From Perkinsus marinus ATCC 50983 (lineage: Eukaryota; Perkinsozoa; Perkinsida; Perkinsidae), in assembly GCF_000006405.1 (NCBI RefSeq), contig NW_003215631.1, positions 349,047 to 394,812 of the forward strand: a DNA stretch of 45,766 bases, in the 5' to 3' direction. The notes below the pieces were generated by a model. It saw only the letters and a list, made by a program, of their open reading frames with translations. It was not told the origin of the DNA and ran no database searches. The position numbers and the translations under genes were made by a program. How positions within the stretch are numbered: position 1 is the stretch's first letter; every line of letters begins with the position of its first letter. Positions 22,110 to 35,514 of the stretch are shown one piece after another.

Positions 22110-23737
22110 ATGCCATCAACTCCAGCAGAGCCGTTATGCATTCACTACTTCCGAACAGTCGACAGAAATGGGCAGGAAGTGGTTATTGATCCCCGAGTGG
22201 AAGTTCTCCGAGTAACAAAAAAGACTCGCTGATATTGCTCAAGGTTTACCATTCTAGGCTTACGCACGAGTGTCCCACCTGAGTATCATGTTTGTGGGCT
22301 CATCGCAGCCCTATTCGGTCGCTTCCGCCAACGCTGCGTTGCCTTGTGCATTCCTGGATGGTATGACTGGCCCTGTCGGATTTGAAGGCTTGCTCCAAGC
22401 GATGAGAGCTAGGGTTAGAGAAATGAAGGAGGATCCTTCCTATCGAGGAAGCCCTGAAATATTGGATGAGGAGGAAAACGACATCATCGACTCCGAGAAT
22501 GGAGTGATGCGCATCGTTTGGATACGGGCTTGTATAGAAGAAGCGATTGAGTAATATTCTCGAGAGTAGTCTCGAACGATGCATTGAACTCGAACGAGTA
22601 TTGACTTCCATTCATAGCTCGTTGATCATAACGCGTCATAGGGCCGTTGAGGCATGGATATGGATCACTTCAATTGTATCAACTACAGTAGTCAGGTTCT
22701 GCACCTGGATGAACCCTTTGTGTTATAAAGAGTTCACAGCACCCATTGTTCGACGAAGCATACCGTTCCCACTCAACGCCATATATCTTGAATCACACCG
22801 CACTGAAGTGGCTCGTAAATGGGCACGGTCTACCAAGCTCGGAAAAGAAGAGAGTCGAGCAGCTGGGCATAGAGTCGCGAGAAGAGTAGTGCGTGGGATT
22901 TGCCCGGCGAACGAAAACGGGGGTTATTGGCTCAACTCTTTGAATGACTTCACGTTTTTCTTAGCTCGAGAGCATCCTGGAAGCGGTTCAAACCTACGTC
23001 GAGGTCGAGTTCCCTCTGTTCGCTCGTGGAGGTCTTTCAAGCGGAGGGAGTTGTCCTCGACATCCTAGCTATTTCGATACCGTCTTGTACGCCTATTTGA
23101 GAGCCTTGCATAATATTCCGGAGAAGCTCCTGGCTGCTTGGATCCAAGATGATGCTGCAAGCGAGCAAGATGAACTGCGTGTTAATGACCTTCTCAAAGG
23201 CCATCACAAGTAATATCCTATATCCAGGCAGCGTCTGCCATCCGTTGACCATTATTCTGCTCAAATAGCGTCATCGCATTTTTTTGATGCACATCACTTC
23301 TTCAATCTCAGATTTCTCACTGTATTCGAACGCTACCTGCAAGAGTGCGAATATGAGGAGTCGCAAAATGCGGGTGACGGACATGTTCTCGTTGCTGCGA
23401 TTTCAGATCGAACTGGAGTCTGCTGTTGATGTATATGAGCTATATCCGCCCCATATCATCTCATAACGAGTTCTTGTGCGGATCAGTGATCTCTGCCTCA
23501 GATTCACCCCCATCTAGCTTCACGGCCAATATGCGGTTGGACAGTGGACAAGTAGAAGAGTCTACTACCGATCGGTCGTTTGAAGCTGTGCAAAGTTCGG
23601 CGCAGGCAGAGCGCGAAGAAGCCGTCAAGGGGAAAAAGCCCGGCGATTTCCTATTCCTAGGAGCTACACTATGCGTAACCATCATAGCCGTTTTGATTCA
23701 AGTGATTGCAGGAGCGGGGTCAGCGACGCGGACATGA
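22110..23737 (+). CDS. metaxin-like mitochondrial outer-membrane protein with C-terminal anchor
   Basis: Exons 22110-22211, 22258-22550, 22642-about 22886, 22965-23209, 23312-23373 and 23502-23737. The N-terminal part has a thioredoxin/GST-N-like start (VIDPRVEVLRAYARVSHL). The middle has IPFPLNAIYL, matching the PFPLN block of metaxins, and the GST-C part has CPRHPSYFDTVLYAYLRAL, matching the xPxSxDxxxxxYLxxL block. The last exon ends with a hydrophobic segment FLFLGATLCVTIIAVLIQV and a short tail SATRT, as expected for a tail-anchored outer-membrane protein. Metaxins work with the SAM complex in inserting beta-barrel proteins. The family call rests on these blocks only. The end of exon 3 could use any of several nearby phase-0 GT sites. 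Confidence 0.7.
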
Positions 23738-24377
23738 CTCGAACAATGTGGAAAACATGGATGATTTGTGCTAGCGGCACACCTTATGTAAACTTTGCTA
23801 GATCGATTTCTTATCACTTCTTGACTCTACGTGGCAGTGTAGTTTTGCGTAAGTGCTCGTGTCAATTCAGCTGCATAACCTTGCTGATATACCCTCGCAC
23901 TGGCGACATCGCTTGTGTCTTCTACGGGCAAGATAATACTATATACATTCGGTCAATCATCATCCATGATCATTTCGTTTCGAACAGTTCTTCCTGGCTC
24001 GACTGAGGAACAACACAGCATGATGACTTGTGAGCTTCGCGGTGTATAGATTTGGATGTTACCCATACGGGACGATGCAATTCCCGCACTGTATTCGGCC
24101 GGCCCTTCACCGCTTTTGCATGTAGCTTCTCTGACCATCAGAGATGCTGATGAGCAGGGAACTTATTTAATAGAACGTCGCTTCCGTAAACCTCAAGAAT
24201 TGGAGCGAGTTCCAAATTTGGAAACATTTTGCATTTCGATTTAGGATATACGTAGCGTCGTCCCTTTGTGGACAGTCGGCTGGTGCTCGCTGCACATATC
24301 GCGGCATAGCATAGTTCACAATAGATTCGAGTAACTATGTGTGTGTTGAAAGTTTCGGATTCCTAGCGAACTCGAGA
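23738..24377. other. 640-bp intergenic stretch with one possible exon
   Basis: An open stretch at 24056-24243 (plus, 62 codons, containing LTIRDADEQGTYLIERRF) follows an acceptor-like TATAG and ends in TAG. It looks protein-like but has no partner exon that I can identify. The rest is without signal. Confidence 0.3.
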
Positions 24378-27300
24378 ATGTTGTCTTATCTCTCCAAGAA
24401 GATCGCCGTTCCGCACAATCTTGCGGTCGAGGTCGTCTCATGGAACGCGGGACAAGGATGGTTAGCTATTGGCGGAGAGAATGGTTTCCTGAAGGTGCGT
24501 TCGCCAACCTTTTGGCCATAGTCATCTAGACCGATTACATCCTGCATCCCAGCTGTTGGATGAAGGCTGGGCACATGGACAGTTCGCCGCTGATAGGTTC
24601 TGAAACTTGATGGCAGCACCACTGATGATTCTTCATCCAATAACAACAATGACTTTTCTTCGACTCAGACGCTAGAGGGACATCAGGTGAGCTGATCGGC
24701 GATGCGTCTTCTTTCCTTCATCAGCCCGGATAGCTACCGAATGATCCGCCTATCGATAGTTCTCTCCAAAGCTGGCTGAACTAATCGTTTCTCTCCTGGA
24801 AGTACTTGTTGATCGACGTCATGATCCCTCATGGAGTTCCACCGACTCCGTATACTCATGCCATTTCAGCACTCAATACGAGTAATTGTGTGGAATGAAA
24901 ATTTCCGGAAGCTGACGACGTCCGATGCAAAAGGTCTGATCATCGGTAAATCGTACATCGCCCTCAATAATCCTCGGATGGATTGTGGTCAGTGTGGTCC
25001 ATGAATCAAGGAGCATGGTTTGAAGAAATGGTGAACAATCGCAATCGATCAGTCGTCACGGATATGAGATGGAGCAAAGATGGTCAAAGGATATGCATCG
25101 TGTGAGCAGTCGCGCATTGCCGGTTGCGTGCTCGGCAACTAATTTGGAATACTTTTCACGGGCCGACCGTTGCGGTGCCTTTTCTGGTGATAGTCGTCGG
25201 TCGTATGCTCGAATATCGGAGCTCTTGGTGTGATTAAGAATTATGGTGGATATTTTTGGAATTCAACGCTCTACAGCGCTCATCACTGATGTATACGGAG
25301 AGTCAGTCGAGCTGACTCGGTTCTGATCCGTAACTGTCTGAGGCTCTATGCGAGTAGATACGAAGATGGTGCGGTCATAGTAGGAACTGTGGACGGCCAG
25401 CGTCTATGGGGTAAAGAGATTGATAAAAAACTTTCGCAAGTTGAGTGGCTGCCCGACTGCAAGGGTCTCATCTTCGGTACATTCGACGGTGAAATCCAGG
25501 TAGAGAGGTCAAATGCGTCGTTTGTCGCTCTACTACATAGCATCGGCAAACATTCGTCTCAGATATATGACTCAGAAGGGATATTCTCTCATAGGGTTCA
25601 CGCTGCTTGCCTCGATTCAAACCAAGCTCCGCGCATTCAACCATCCAAGCAAGTGGCACCACCGAACATCGGAATCGCCTCAATAGAATGGTGGGGATCT
25701 TCGGATGTCACTGGTGAGGTCGCTTCCTACTGTTTTCATCGCATGAAAGGACGTGGCATTGGGAATCGCCTCACTCAGCGGCTTGATTTACTTCGTACCT
25801 TGTCCGATTTAGGGAGAGATATAGCGTGACACCAATCGATCGATTTCCTCGCTCAGTCGCGTTTCGAGAGAGTTCAAGCTAGCTCAATATATAGACCTAT
25901 CTGATACATCTATCGACTAGGAAGCTAGGGATCAGCTCTCCGGGAATGTAAATGGTCGTTCGACTAGTGCTAAATATATATGTGCGGGTTAAAGGACCAG
26001 GTCATACGAGCACATGCAAACAACTAGTCAACCTCTCCAATCCCACTTTGTAGACTTTCTTCTCGAGTATAACCTTCAGAGCTCACTGATGAGACAGTCG
26101 AGCATATCCGAGATGAGTATAGCTACGCGTCCGACTGTTACTAGAGACTTCAAACCATGACTGCAACGGGGTCCCGAGGAAGACACGCGTTGCTCATATC
26201 TCTCATCCCTCTTTCAGTTTCATTGCATGCGTTAGAGAAACACGCGGCGCTGGCAGCGGCAGAGTCAGCTGCGAGAATGATTGGCGAGCGCCATCTTGTC
26301 TCTTGCGCTCCGAATCTATGTATTGCTTTCCGCAATGGCAAAGCACAGTTAATGCGTGGAATTCAAGATGATCAACCCAGTAAGCAACCTTGAATTCGAA
26401 TTGAACGTGAGCTTCCAAACTTCGCTGATGGAGACCTCATCGGTCTCGTCCCAACCGTTCTTGAATCAAGTTCAGACCTCGTTTGTTTCTGCCTAGTTTT
26501 ACTTGATACTGGCATCAATATCTTGGGAGCTGAGTGGTCTCCTTCGGGGCATACTATCGCTATTGCAGGGATCTCGGTGAGTCCTCGCCTCGGTCCATCT
26601 TCTTACGCTACGATGTCTGCCACTTTTGCCTCCCATCACCTGTTTTGCACGGAATGCTCGTGTCCTCAGGAGTGCGGCGGTCTCGATGATGTGTCCTCGC
26701 ACAGAGGGTCATCGGAGGCGCTGAGAGGCTCTGGTGTAGTTCGAATATATTCTTCCTTCGGACAACTTCTGAGCAATCAGCTGGTAAGGCTTAATTGATC
26801 GTGTTGATCTCCCGCGAATAAAAGTCAGAGGATTGAAACCCCCTTGCCTGGCGCATGAACAGAAATCCAACATTTTTCGAAGATGTATTCGCTACTCAAC
26901 TATTTTTCTGTATTTTCTTGCAGGAATAGACATCTCTTCCTATGTTCTCAGATCCCGAGTTTGACAGGCCGAGTCAATGGATTAAGATCGCTTTCTTGGG
27001 AAGGATCGGGCGCTCGTATAGCACTCGCTGTCGACTCCTACATTTACCTCTCCACTATCAAGTACTATTCTCTCATGATAGGACTTTCTCGTCTTGTCCA
27101 TGCTGAGTCACGTTGAGCTGCTCACATCCAGCAGCGCCTATATTTTCCTCAGGACTGAGCGCCTCTGGGGCCACTTTAATTCGGGTACACTGTTGTTTGT
27201 GCAACAGACTGTCACAAGAAGTTCCCCTTCTTGGAATCAAGATCTACAAACTGACAGTAAAACGCTAAATTTGACTGAAGACGCGTGCACAGTCACGTTC

Positions 27301-30300
27301 TGGGATACTGAAAAAGTCAGATATTCACTATCATGGCTAATTCAATAGAGACTGTCTTGTAGGATCGAAAATATGTGAAGTCAATCCGAGACGTCGTTGC
27401 TGTCGCAACCTGTAGCACCAGCGAAGTTTGTGCGATATTCACTGCCGGATTATCCCGTAGGTCCTTGTTGTGCTCGGCAATCCGCTCGTGAGACCTGGAA
27501 TTCGTGTTTAGCCATCAGTTGTATCACTCTAATTTGAATCCATCTGAATCAAACTAGCCAGAGGTGGACTTGAGTCTGATGCTAATGTTCGAGCTTCGCG
27601 TGGTGGCACTCACATCAGACGACTGAGACTTGCTTTCTGACCTCCAGTCGAGAATCCTCCATCTGCTTCGAGCTTGACACCCACAGCTTCCTTACAGTTC
27701 GTCATTCGACTATACAATGGTGAGGTTTCCACACTCCATCTCATTGACCGAAAGGACACACATGGGTTACAGGTGTTGGCGCACCAGTTGAGGTGGGCCG
27801 CAACTGTCCGCTTGTTCCCAAAAGTGTGGCAATGACCCAAGAGTATTTGCTTGTGGCAAGCGACGATGAGATTTATCTTTGGAATTTCGGGAAGGTAAGA
27901 CGATTCAACGGAACATCCTACTTAGCATAGCCGGATCATCCGGCCCGGATGGTTGGCAAGATGTCTCCTCCCCCAGGCACCAGCGGTTATCGAGATGGAC
28001 ATCGATAAGGGATATATCAGTACGTGGCGCATTCCGTTCAGAGTAGTCATAATCTCTTGAATCTTGCTTCGAGGATTGCTTTGCGCTTTCTACTCCTTCT
28101 CTAGCCAAATGCCTCACTGGCAGGTTTTGGCGGGACGATTCGCAAGCGGTCTGAATCGATGAGGCATGTTGACGATTATTCTCTCGGAGTTGCTGCCGGA
28201 GTGGACAGGCAAGTGGTCGGCATATCCTCATGATATGTGAATCAGTTATACTCCGCCAAGTGGCATGAATAAGATCAAGGATCCGATTATTGATGTCGCA
28301 ATAGCTCGCGATGGGGCTCTGTTCATTTGTCGTAGTAGTGGAATCATACATCAGTAAGTGTTGGAACTCCTGTCGTCACCAGTCATCCTCTAGTAAGGTA
28401 CACATCTCTGACGCTCTCTCTCCAGGGTTCATTCAACGTCGATTGCCGGCCTCAGGTGCGAAATCTTGACTCCAGTTACTGCAGCGCTTTTGAGGCCTCT
28501 TTTGTCGGCTAACTCACGCGTGTGTGCTTTCTGACTGGGGTCGCGAGACCCCAGCCACTCCAAACTAGTTTATTCAGAGCTATCCAGTTTCAGAGTCTGC
28601 GACTTTATCTCTATCAACACTGGACTGGGTTGTGTATCCTCAGAATATCGCAGTCAACTGCGAAGCCACGAGGCTTTCAGTGGTCGATGAAGAGAGTCAT
28701 CTGCATGTCTTTGAGCTGCTCTCCCCTCAAGGAGGTTCCTCATCAGTCGTGGTTGCCAACGCATTGTCAAGAGGAGAACGGCGGGAGATATGGCAGATGA
28801 AGTGGGCAGCAGACCAGCCAGGTGGTCCACTTTCCTGACATGCTGGAGCATATCCTATGTAGCAACTTCTTAGACCTTCTCGCGATAATGGAGAAATCTC
28901 GTATGTACATTTTGAGATCGATGAAGCCAGAAGAGCCGGTGACTAGTGAAGCGTACGCAAAGCATAACATGAGATACCAGGCCTCTGCGTCTTCTTTGTT
29001 ATGTTAATCTGTCAGATACATCTATGAATTTAGTGACTTGCAGATTAAAGGAATCGTTCTGGACAATGTAGGAATGCCCCCTCCGGTTATGGCATTTTAG
29101 TGCTAGCGACCGCAGTGCAGAAGGCTACTGGAAAACCCCAATCCATCGCTCGTTTTTTTGGTGCTCGATACTCTGAAATCGATGACTCATTTTCAGCTAC
29201 TTCGACCGATGCATTCTAGCTCAACTTCGCAGAAGCCCGTGGATCGAATCAAGGATGTGGTTGAGGGTTCAGATGCGTTCGCAGGGACAGTTCCTGGGAA
29301 TTGGCAAAACCACCTTGTCATTTGTGACACCAAGACGCTGCGCGACACCAGAGACATGCTGTCGAAGCTTTCCAACATGAAGGACGCCTTCAGTTATGTG
29401 GAGGCGAACCCTCACAAGAGTGAGACGAGTATCCTGAAGACCGCTTTCGTTCTAGTTCAGATTGTGCAAGAACATTAGCAGGCATTTATGAGCATGTAGT
29501 TACTACGTATGCTGTGACTCAACTTTTCGAACGAGAAATTTCGTAATTCCTGATCTGGTAGAATGCTAAGTAAATAGGATTCGGCTACCGCATTCCAGTC
29601 ATAAGGAGACCTGCCTCAGGGCTATGGCGTCTCCTCGCAGAATCGGCACTTGAGAAGTCGGATGTAAGTGTCGCCGAGAAGGCATTTGTTAAGTATGCAT
29701 TGTAGCGACATTCGGGCTGAGTAGCAGACTTCTGTACTAGGCTCTCTTCCTACTCCGAAATTCGACTTTGTCGTAGGCTGGAGGACTTGGATGGCAGCGT
29801 AAAGCGTCTTGCTGAGGTAAGTCGTGGTGAATCGTCATGAAAGACTCTAGTCAATATACTTCATTTAGATCTCTGCCGTATATTTCCGGAGCTTCGACAA
29901 CGCTGAGGCTCTGTACTTGGAAATTGACCGTCACGACCTCGCAGTTGATCTCAGACTGAAACTGGGAGACTGGTTTCGGGTGGTCCAACTACTCCAGGTG
30001 CTGAGAGGAGCTGTGGCGTCACTGATATTCTACTTCGAACTATCAGCCATGAGTGGGATGTCCTGAGATATTTCTGATCTCTGCAATTCCGTTTGTGATA
30101 CCAATGAGACTCTAGAAATTAGAAGAATTTATATCCTGATTCGATTCGACTCGATAAAATACGTTGTATCTCGCATGCTGTAAGATAAGGATTCATCAAC
30201 TGAAGGAGTTTTCATTCAGCCTGATGATACTTCTCGAGTTGGCTATCCGGAAGATGGCAACTCGACAAGGAAGCCTGGGTCTTCCCCGAGATTCGGCAGC

Positions 30301-32693
30301 CAGAAAAACCTTCTCAAGCAAGCATATGTGGAATGCGGCAACTACTATGCGAAAAGGGGGAGATGGAATCTCGCTGCTCAGGTTGGTTATTGGGTTTTCT
30401 GGTCTTCCTCGTCATCACAGTGAGAGAGCCATCATCTTGAGCCGTGGAAATCTTGTGCTTTCCTTTACAACGCCGGATAGCATTGCTCATCCTCAGTGTT
30501 TCCTGAGCGCGTCGGCAGGAGAGAGGCTTGTCGTAGCGTAGGTTTTTGGAGATTATGGGCAAACACACTTCGATGTGGTCTCTACACAGATACACGGCAT
30601 TAGAAGACTTTGATTCGCTCTATCAGACAATCTCCCATGAAACTGATAGCGCTATTCATTTACGACGGGATGTAGCACGAGCACTTTTGAGCATCGGGCA
30701 CGTCGAGCGAGCTGTGAATCTTCTTGTCGGGCTTGGAGATGTAACCTGGGTTGATGGATGGTCCTCGTAGTGAGATCGCGCACGAAACATTCGGCGGGGG
30801 TGCTCTTTTCCCTTCTCTGGATGTCACTTGAGCATCATCTCACGACGTCTTACTCGGCTTGTTCAAGATACCAACAGCAGTAGAAGAATGTATCATCTCG
30901 AATCATTGGTCTAAGGCGCTTGAGCTTGCCGCGGATCACAAACTTCTCGAGGTTGACAAGCTGTTGGGGAAGTGAGCTCCGCCCATTTCTCCAGAGCCGG
31001 TAGTCTTGAGTAGGCGGTGATACTCGGATAGATACGCGGTGCATTTCGTTGAAAACCATCAGATCTTCTCCGCTGTGGAACTCTACCACAGAGCTGGTAA
31101 ACATGTCGAGGCAGCGCAGTTGTTGGTAGGCCTGGTCCTTCTGGCATGCTGTATTGACTGAAGCGGGCCGCTTCTAGCGGCATAATCTCGATGTTCGAGG
31201 TGCAACTTGCAGTCGACAATGATCGAGGGCAGACAGGGTTCATTACTCTTACCGCTCATCAGAAGAAGAAATTACATCTCTTGTCTGCACTGGAAGTGGA
31301 ATCCCACAGGAGAAAATCCTCACGTGGGTTGACTATATTGGGATTTTGGAGCTTCTCCGCAGGTTTAGCTCCAGTCCACGACAAAGGATTCATCCCGTTT
31401 GGATTGGATGAAGAGGTTTGTGGTTAGCTTTATCGCGTCAGTGGGAACCTACCTTTGTAGTTGGTGAATACCGGACTTTTGGACTCACATTGGAGAGGAT
31501 GCGAAGGGCTTCACCTGTATGCCAAGCTTGCCGTTTGTATACCCGTATCGCGTGCATGCGCCGCACGTCATGCGGAGAGTATCCGCGACAACTTTGGGCC
31601 GACTAATAAGCCTTCCATCATCCATCACGATACCAGATACATGTTATGTCATCGTCAGCTGTTCTCAGAGAAGGCTCAGCTCGCAGTTAAGACGGCTTTA
31701 AGGCTAGCAGAGCTCTTCGAGGACATAGTTGGTAGTGAGTCGCTGAAGCTGCACGGATATCGCTGCCATGTACAGGATACGAGCGTTCATGGTCGTTGTT
31801 AGCCATTGCAGCTTTCCAGTCCAAGTAAGACATTGGATTAGCTGGAGCCTATCTTTACGCAATGGCTCGCATTACAAATGCTCCCAGTTTCTTACAGCTA
31901 GCCAGCCAGCATATGCCCGAAGAACTCGTTTAATCGACTCTCATCAAGCGTTCGGGACTCGTCGGTCCAAATCGGGACTCCCATTGAGTCTTATCTCCGA
32001 TGTTATCCGATGAAACCGTGTGTATTACATACTGAGCGAGACCATTCTTCTATGCAGGCGTTTTGCGCTCTGCAGTAGGGCCCTTATGAAGTTGGAAGGA
32101 GCAGAGGACATATCGCCCCATCGAAAGGGTCGATACTCGGAGCTGGTGAGTTACACCTGTGAGATAAGTTTGTGTTTGTCGCTCGCCAACTCGTCGTCGT
32201 CTGCGTGCTCCGGAACCCATATAACCCGGATAGTCTCATTCAGGCTTCTGCAATCTTCACGAAATATCCACCGAGAGATCCTCCTATGGCTGCGACATTA
32301 AAATGTCCTCACTCGGGGTGTTCGGCCAACAATCTGCACGAGTTGTCTTGTGAGTTGAGTAGAATAGTCATAAGCACATATGCTACTGCAGGTTCTTGCG
32401 CGGTTTGCCACCAACCTACCTCATGGTGTGTCGCTACGGGTGAACCAATTTTCTCGGAGTCCAAGAACACTCGCTTAGGTCCGGAATCCTTAGGTGATTT
32501 TCGATGGGATGAATGTCATCTCATCAGGTTCTGGAGGTGCAGGCGCCATCAAGCTCTTCTCGTGCCGAGTCTGCGCGTGAGTCTGCTTCTCACTCAGGTG
32601 CTCATAAACGCTCTCGTCCCCAGGCACGAAACGGTGATCGGGGAAGGCATTGAGATGACCATTTGCGCTCTATGCCATGCCCCTGTTGTATGA
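24378..32693 (+). CDS. IFT121: intraflagellar transport protein IFT121 (WDR35), many exons
   Basis: The start [12 protein letters not shown] and the following [13 protein letters not shown] match the WDR35 N-terminus. Further WD-repeat signatures appear in order: [81 protein letters not shown]. The C-terminal half has TPR-like helices, and the end carries a zinc-binding Cys pattern ([19 protein letters not shown]). IFT121 belongs to IFT-A, which drives retrograde transport and membrane-protein entry in cilia, so the organism builds flagella. Only the first exons were placed exactly (24378-24494, then from about 24599). Dozens of short introns follow, so the span is firm but the internal map is not. 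The stop is TGA at 32691-32693. Confidence 0.9.
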
Positions 32694-33438
32694 TTAACAT
32701 AACACCCATTTACTGAAGCCATTCTGGTCGTTGAATTATATGGTTCTTGAACTTTTGGATGTATATAAGTGAGCGCGGATACAGTCAATCGAGAGCTCGC
32801 TTCCGTGTCACTCGCGTGAGATACGGCGCATCCTACGATGAAACTATTCATGAGACCATATGCAGGATGCACAAACCATATTAGACCTCGTGTGCTCATT
32901 ATGATCGTTACTATATGAGCAGTCTCTCTATTTGGCATGGCGAGGAATATAGTCTCTGCCAACTTCGTAATGCCAAAACACAAAACTCGAGTCCGGGATT
33001 GCTCAACGCCCGTCGTGTTCTGTGACAAAACTTTTCTGGTTGACCCTCAACCATATTGGCGGTCGGTTCTGAAAACTGGTACTGCAGGTTCCTCTTGAGA
33101 GGGATTCTATGGCTCATTGAGAGTGGTCACTATCATTGAGAGACTCTGGGACACTCAGACTGAGAGTCTTTCATCCGCTTTCAAAGTGACAAAGTACTCG
33201 AAATACAAAGAAACACTTCTTACTATGGTGTTGCCTCTTTTTGACTCAAACCCTCAAGAGCCTTGAGGAAGACGAAGGGCTGAGGACAACGAGAACTCTC
33301 GCTCAGAGTACTTAATCATAGAGTGAAACTTGATAAATTCATTCTTTTGATAATTTACGCAGGCCGTTAAGGAATTTCCTAACTTGTTGGTGGATATCCG
33401 AAACTTCATAACATTACCTGCTGACTAACGTTCCAATG
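32694..33438. other. 745-bp stretch without a supported gene
   Basis: Downstream of IFT121 there is no clear coding chain. A minus-strand ORF at 32594-33028 overlaps the IFT121 end and looks like a shadow. Short inverted repeats occur (for example CCTCAAG-AGC-CTTGAGG at 33252-33268). An open stretch near 33362-33427 (AVKEFPNLLVDIRN) follows an acceptor-like TTTACGCAG and may be an exon of a decayed gene. Confidence 0.35.
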
Positions 33439-33711
33439 ACTCAGACTCCTGGACTGAAGTGTCCCTCACAGAAGTTCTGGGTTGCCAAGATGTGTCAGTC
33501 GCATCGCGCCAACAACTCTTAAGTAGCATCTTAATTCAGAGAAGAACTTTAAAATCTGATTGTTCGAGCTGGACAAGGCTCTGATCTTGATGACCTTCGC
33601 TCCAGCGGCATATTAGAAACTGCAAAAACGATCATGACGAGGGAATCGAGCACCGACGCTTTGAAGAGTAGCTACAACATCCATTTATCCCTCCATTACA
33701 GAGCGACGTGA
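33439..33711 (+). pseudogene. 3' remnants of two secreted-type genes fused at a duplication boundary
   Basis: Up to 33477 the frame encodes DSWTEVSLTEVLG, matching the end (DYEVSLTEFLG) of the gene at 34026-35459. At 33478 the sequence switches to the duplicated block, which begins inside an intron of the gene at 44904-45287. The exon of that gene reappears at 33540-33711, but its donor and upstream exon are missing. Its fourth codon is TAA at 33550-33552, where the right-hand copy has CAA. So the fragment lacks its 5' part and carries a nonsense codon. A short readthrough product cannot be excluded. Confidence 0.6.
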
Positions 33712-34190
33712 TCTTGACACTCAGGTCTTGCTGGGTCACTCCTCACCCTTCTTACCGATCTCCCGATATCCAGCAACGTAGCGGACGTTGCCACTGGTGC
33801 CGACGGTCACGTAACAAGTGAGTACATGAGTATAATATAAATGTCCGCTCGTGTTCGAAAATATCAACGATCTGTTTTGTAGTCGTCATTCCTCGCCCCT
33901 CACGAGTATATGAGCATTAGCCACTGACTGATCAATGCCCCTTCCATCTGACTATTCGATGCCGTGTGGTTTGCGGAGAACTGGTTTGAATTAGACTTTG
34001 TCGAACTGATCCCGCTGATTTGGATATGACCGGCCGCATTCTATTACGTCTTCTCCTCTGGGGATTTGCTCAAGCAATCAGAATTGAGCATCTCCTTCAC
34101 GACAAGATGCTTGATGCTCTCTCACTTCTTTTTGATGAACAATCGCTGAACGAGACGATGAATATGATGGCGCAAAGTGCAGCCAACAGA
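33478..34190. repeat. left copy of a direct segmental duplication (713 bp or more)
   Basis: Matches 45054-45766 with an offset of 11576. Reading both copies I count five single-base differences and no indel in 713 bp. The match is cut by the window edge on the right, so its full length is unknown. It spans a gene's 3' part, an intergenic region and the 5' part of the gene at 34026. Confidence 0.95.
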
Positions 34191-35459
34191 GTGTATCAGC
34201 GTGTTAATCATGCACCCCACTGTGATCTCGGCGCTGGAGATGGAGAAACCGTTACATCGCTCGACCAATCAATCAGACGTTACTTGTAGGTAGACTTCGA
34301 AGCAAGTGATATACTGCGTGTCTCATTCAGTCCTGGTGGTATAAGCGCCAGCCCGAAGAAGTCGCCTCTGTTTGATGAACTTGATTCTCTCATCAAAGAC
34401 TTTCAAGGTTTTGACATAGCTCAGCGCCGAGCGTCTCACTTGATATCGGCGACTTCGGCCACCATGGCCAAACAGATCGCTGGAGCTGCGGTGACTTCCG
34501 TGTTGTCCGCGATGTCTTCTGCAGTGCCATTGCCAGTGAGTTATCGTTGACAGCTTCTAGCGAGAGTCAGCCAGACAGCTTTGGGTTTGACTCAGAATTG
34601 GAACAATCAGCCCTTACCTTGCATGCCACTCCCAGAGGGTGATACGAATCCCGGTGAGGCATAGGGAAGCTAGTTCATGCTTTTCCGGTCGTAGGACATC
34701 CATGTGCTGGAAGTGTAAGGAATGTATTCGTAACTCCATGCTCAGAGAAGTCATGGTCTCACAGATAAAATACCCCGTAACATTCGCGGACTTTTCGATG
34801 GCTGAGGTGACAAGCTCGATGTTGAACGGAATCAGGGCATCATTTCCTGCCTTGTTTGCCTCTCGTGCGGGCAAATCCGATAGTACAAAGACCATGAACT
34901 ATGCAGTAATTAGTAGATACTGTCTACGGCATCTCAGGCGATATGTACGAAAAATGTTATGCTGCATATATGTCAATGCAATGCGCGTCAATCTTCCCCA
35001 TGTGCACAGTCCCGCAGGTGGATGAGCGAGTGAGTCGTATGTGACGCTCCTGTACCAGGCTTCCGACTCGCTCGTCCCTGTTGTCGGGAAAGTCCCGCTA
35101 TGTAACACACTATGTCATAATGTCTTAGCACAGTGTCCTGGCTTCAAGTACAGACTGTTCTTCTCCGCATTTTGTACTTTCCATTTTCAGCCTGAACGAT
35201 GTTGCTGGACCCTGTGACTTGTCTTCGGCACCTCCAATGTGTGCCATGGCACTTTTCTCTCGATTGGACGATATGCCCCCGCAATATTCCACTTTTGATG
35301 AATACGACCCCTTCTTGGAGGAGTGCCCTCCTTTCGACCCAACCCTAGTTTTTGCAGGTGACCACTCACTTATAGAGGCTATTAAAAAAATCGGACGAGC
35401 ATGAGCTAATACAAACTATTCACGACTATGAGGTGTCCCTCACAGAATTTCTGGGCTGA
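34026..35459 (+). CDS. putative secreted protein of unknown family (paralogue of the gene at 45602)
   Basis: The ATG at 34026 opens a signal-peptide-like start (MTGRILLRLLLWGFAQA). Exons 34026-34285, 34331-34535, 34596-34653, 34695-34714 and 34765-34905 join in consistent phase. A further exon at 35191-35357 (LNDVAGPCDLSSAPPMC) and a terminal part ending DYEVSLTEFLG before TGA 35457-35459 are likely, but the joins between 34905 and 35459 are unresolved. The second exon is rich in Ala/Ser and amphipathic (QIAGAAVTSVLSAMSSAV). I do not recognise a domain. An upstream in-frame TTG is not used as start. The 5' part is duplicated at the window end. Confidence 0.6.
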
Positions 35460-35514
35460 GTTTTGCTCTGGAAACCCTGTTTCTAATAGATAGTTTCGCC
35501 AGGCTATCCGGCCA

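Noticed and set aside
22547-23068. 173-codon ORF taken as one exon.
   Set aside because: Its 3' part leaves the metaxin pattern. The frame beginning LESILEAVQTYVEVEFP after the acceptor at 22964 fits the family, so an intron is placed near 22886-22964.
32594-33028. 144-codon minus-strand ORF at the end of IFT121.
   Set aside because: It runs antisense over the IFT121 zinc-binding end, has no splice chain and no recognisable domain.
34639-35025. 128-codon ORF as a gene.
   Set aside because: Only the middle (frame at 34765-34905) continues the spliced secreted gene. The ends contain splice signals and intron-like sequence.
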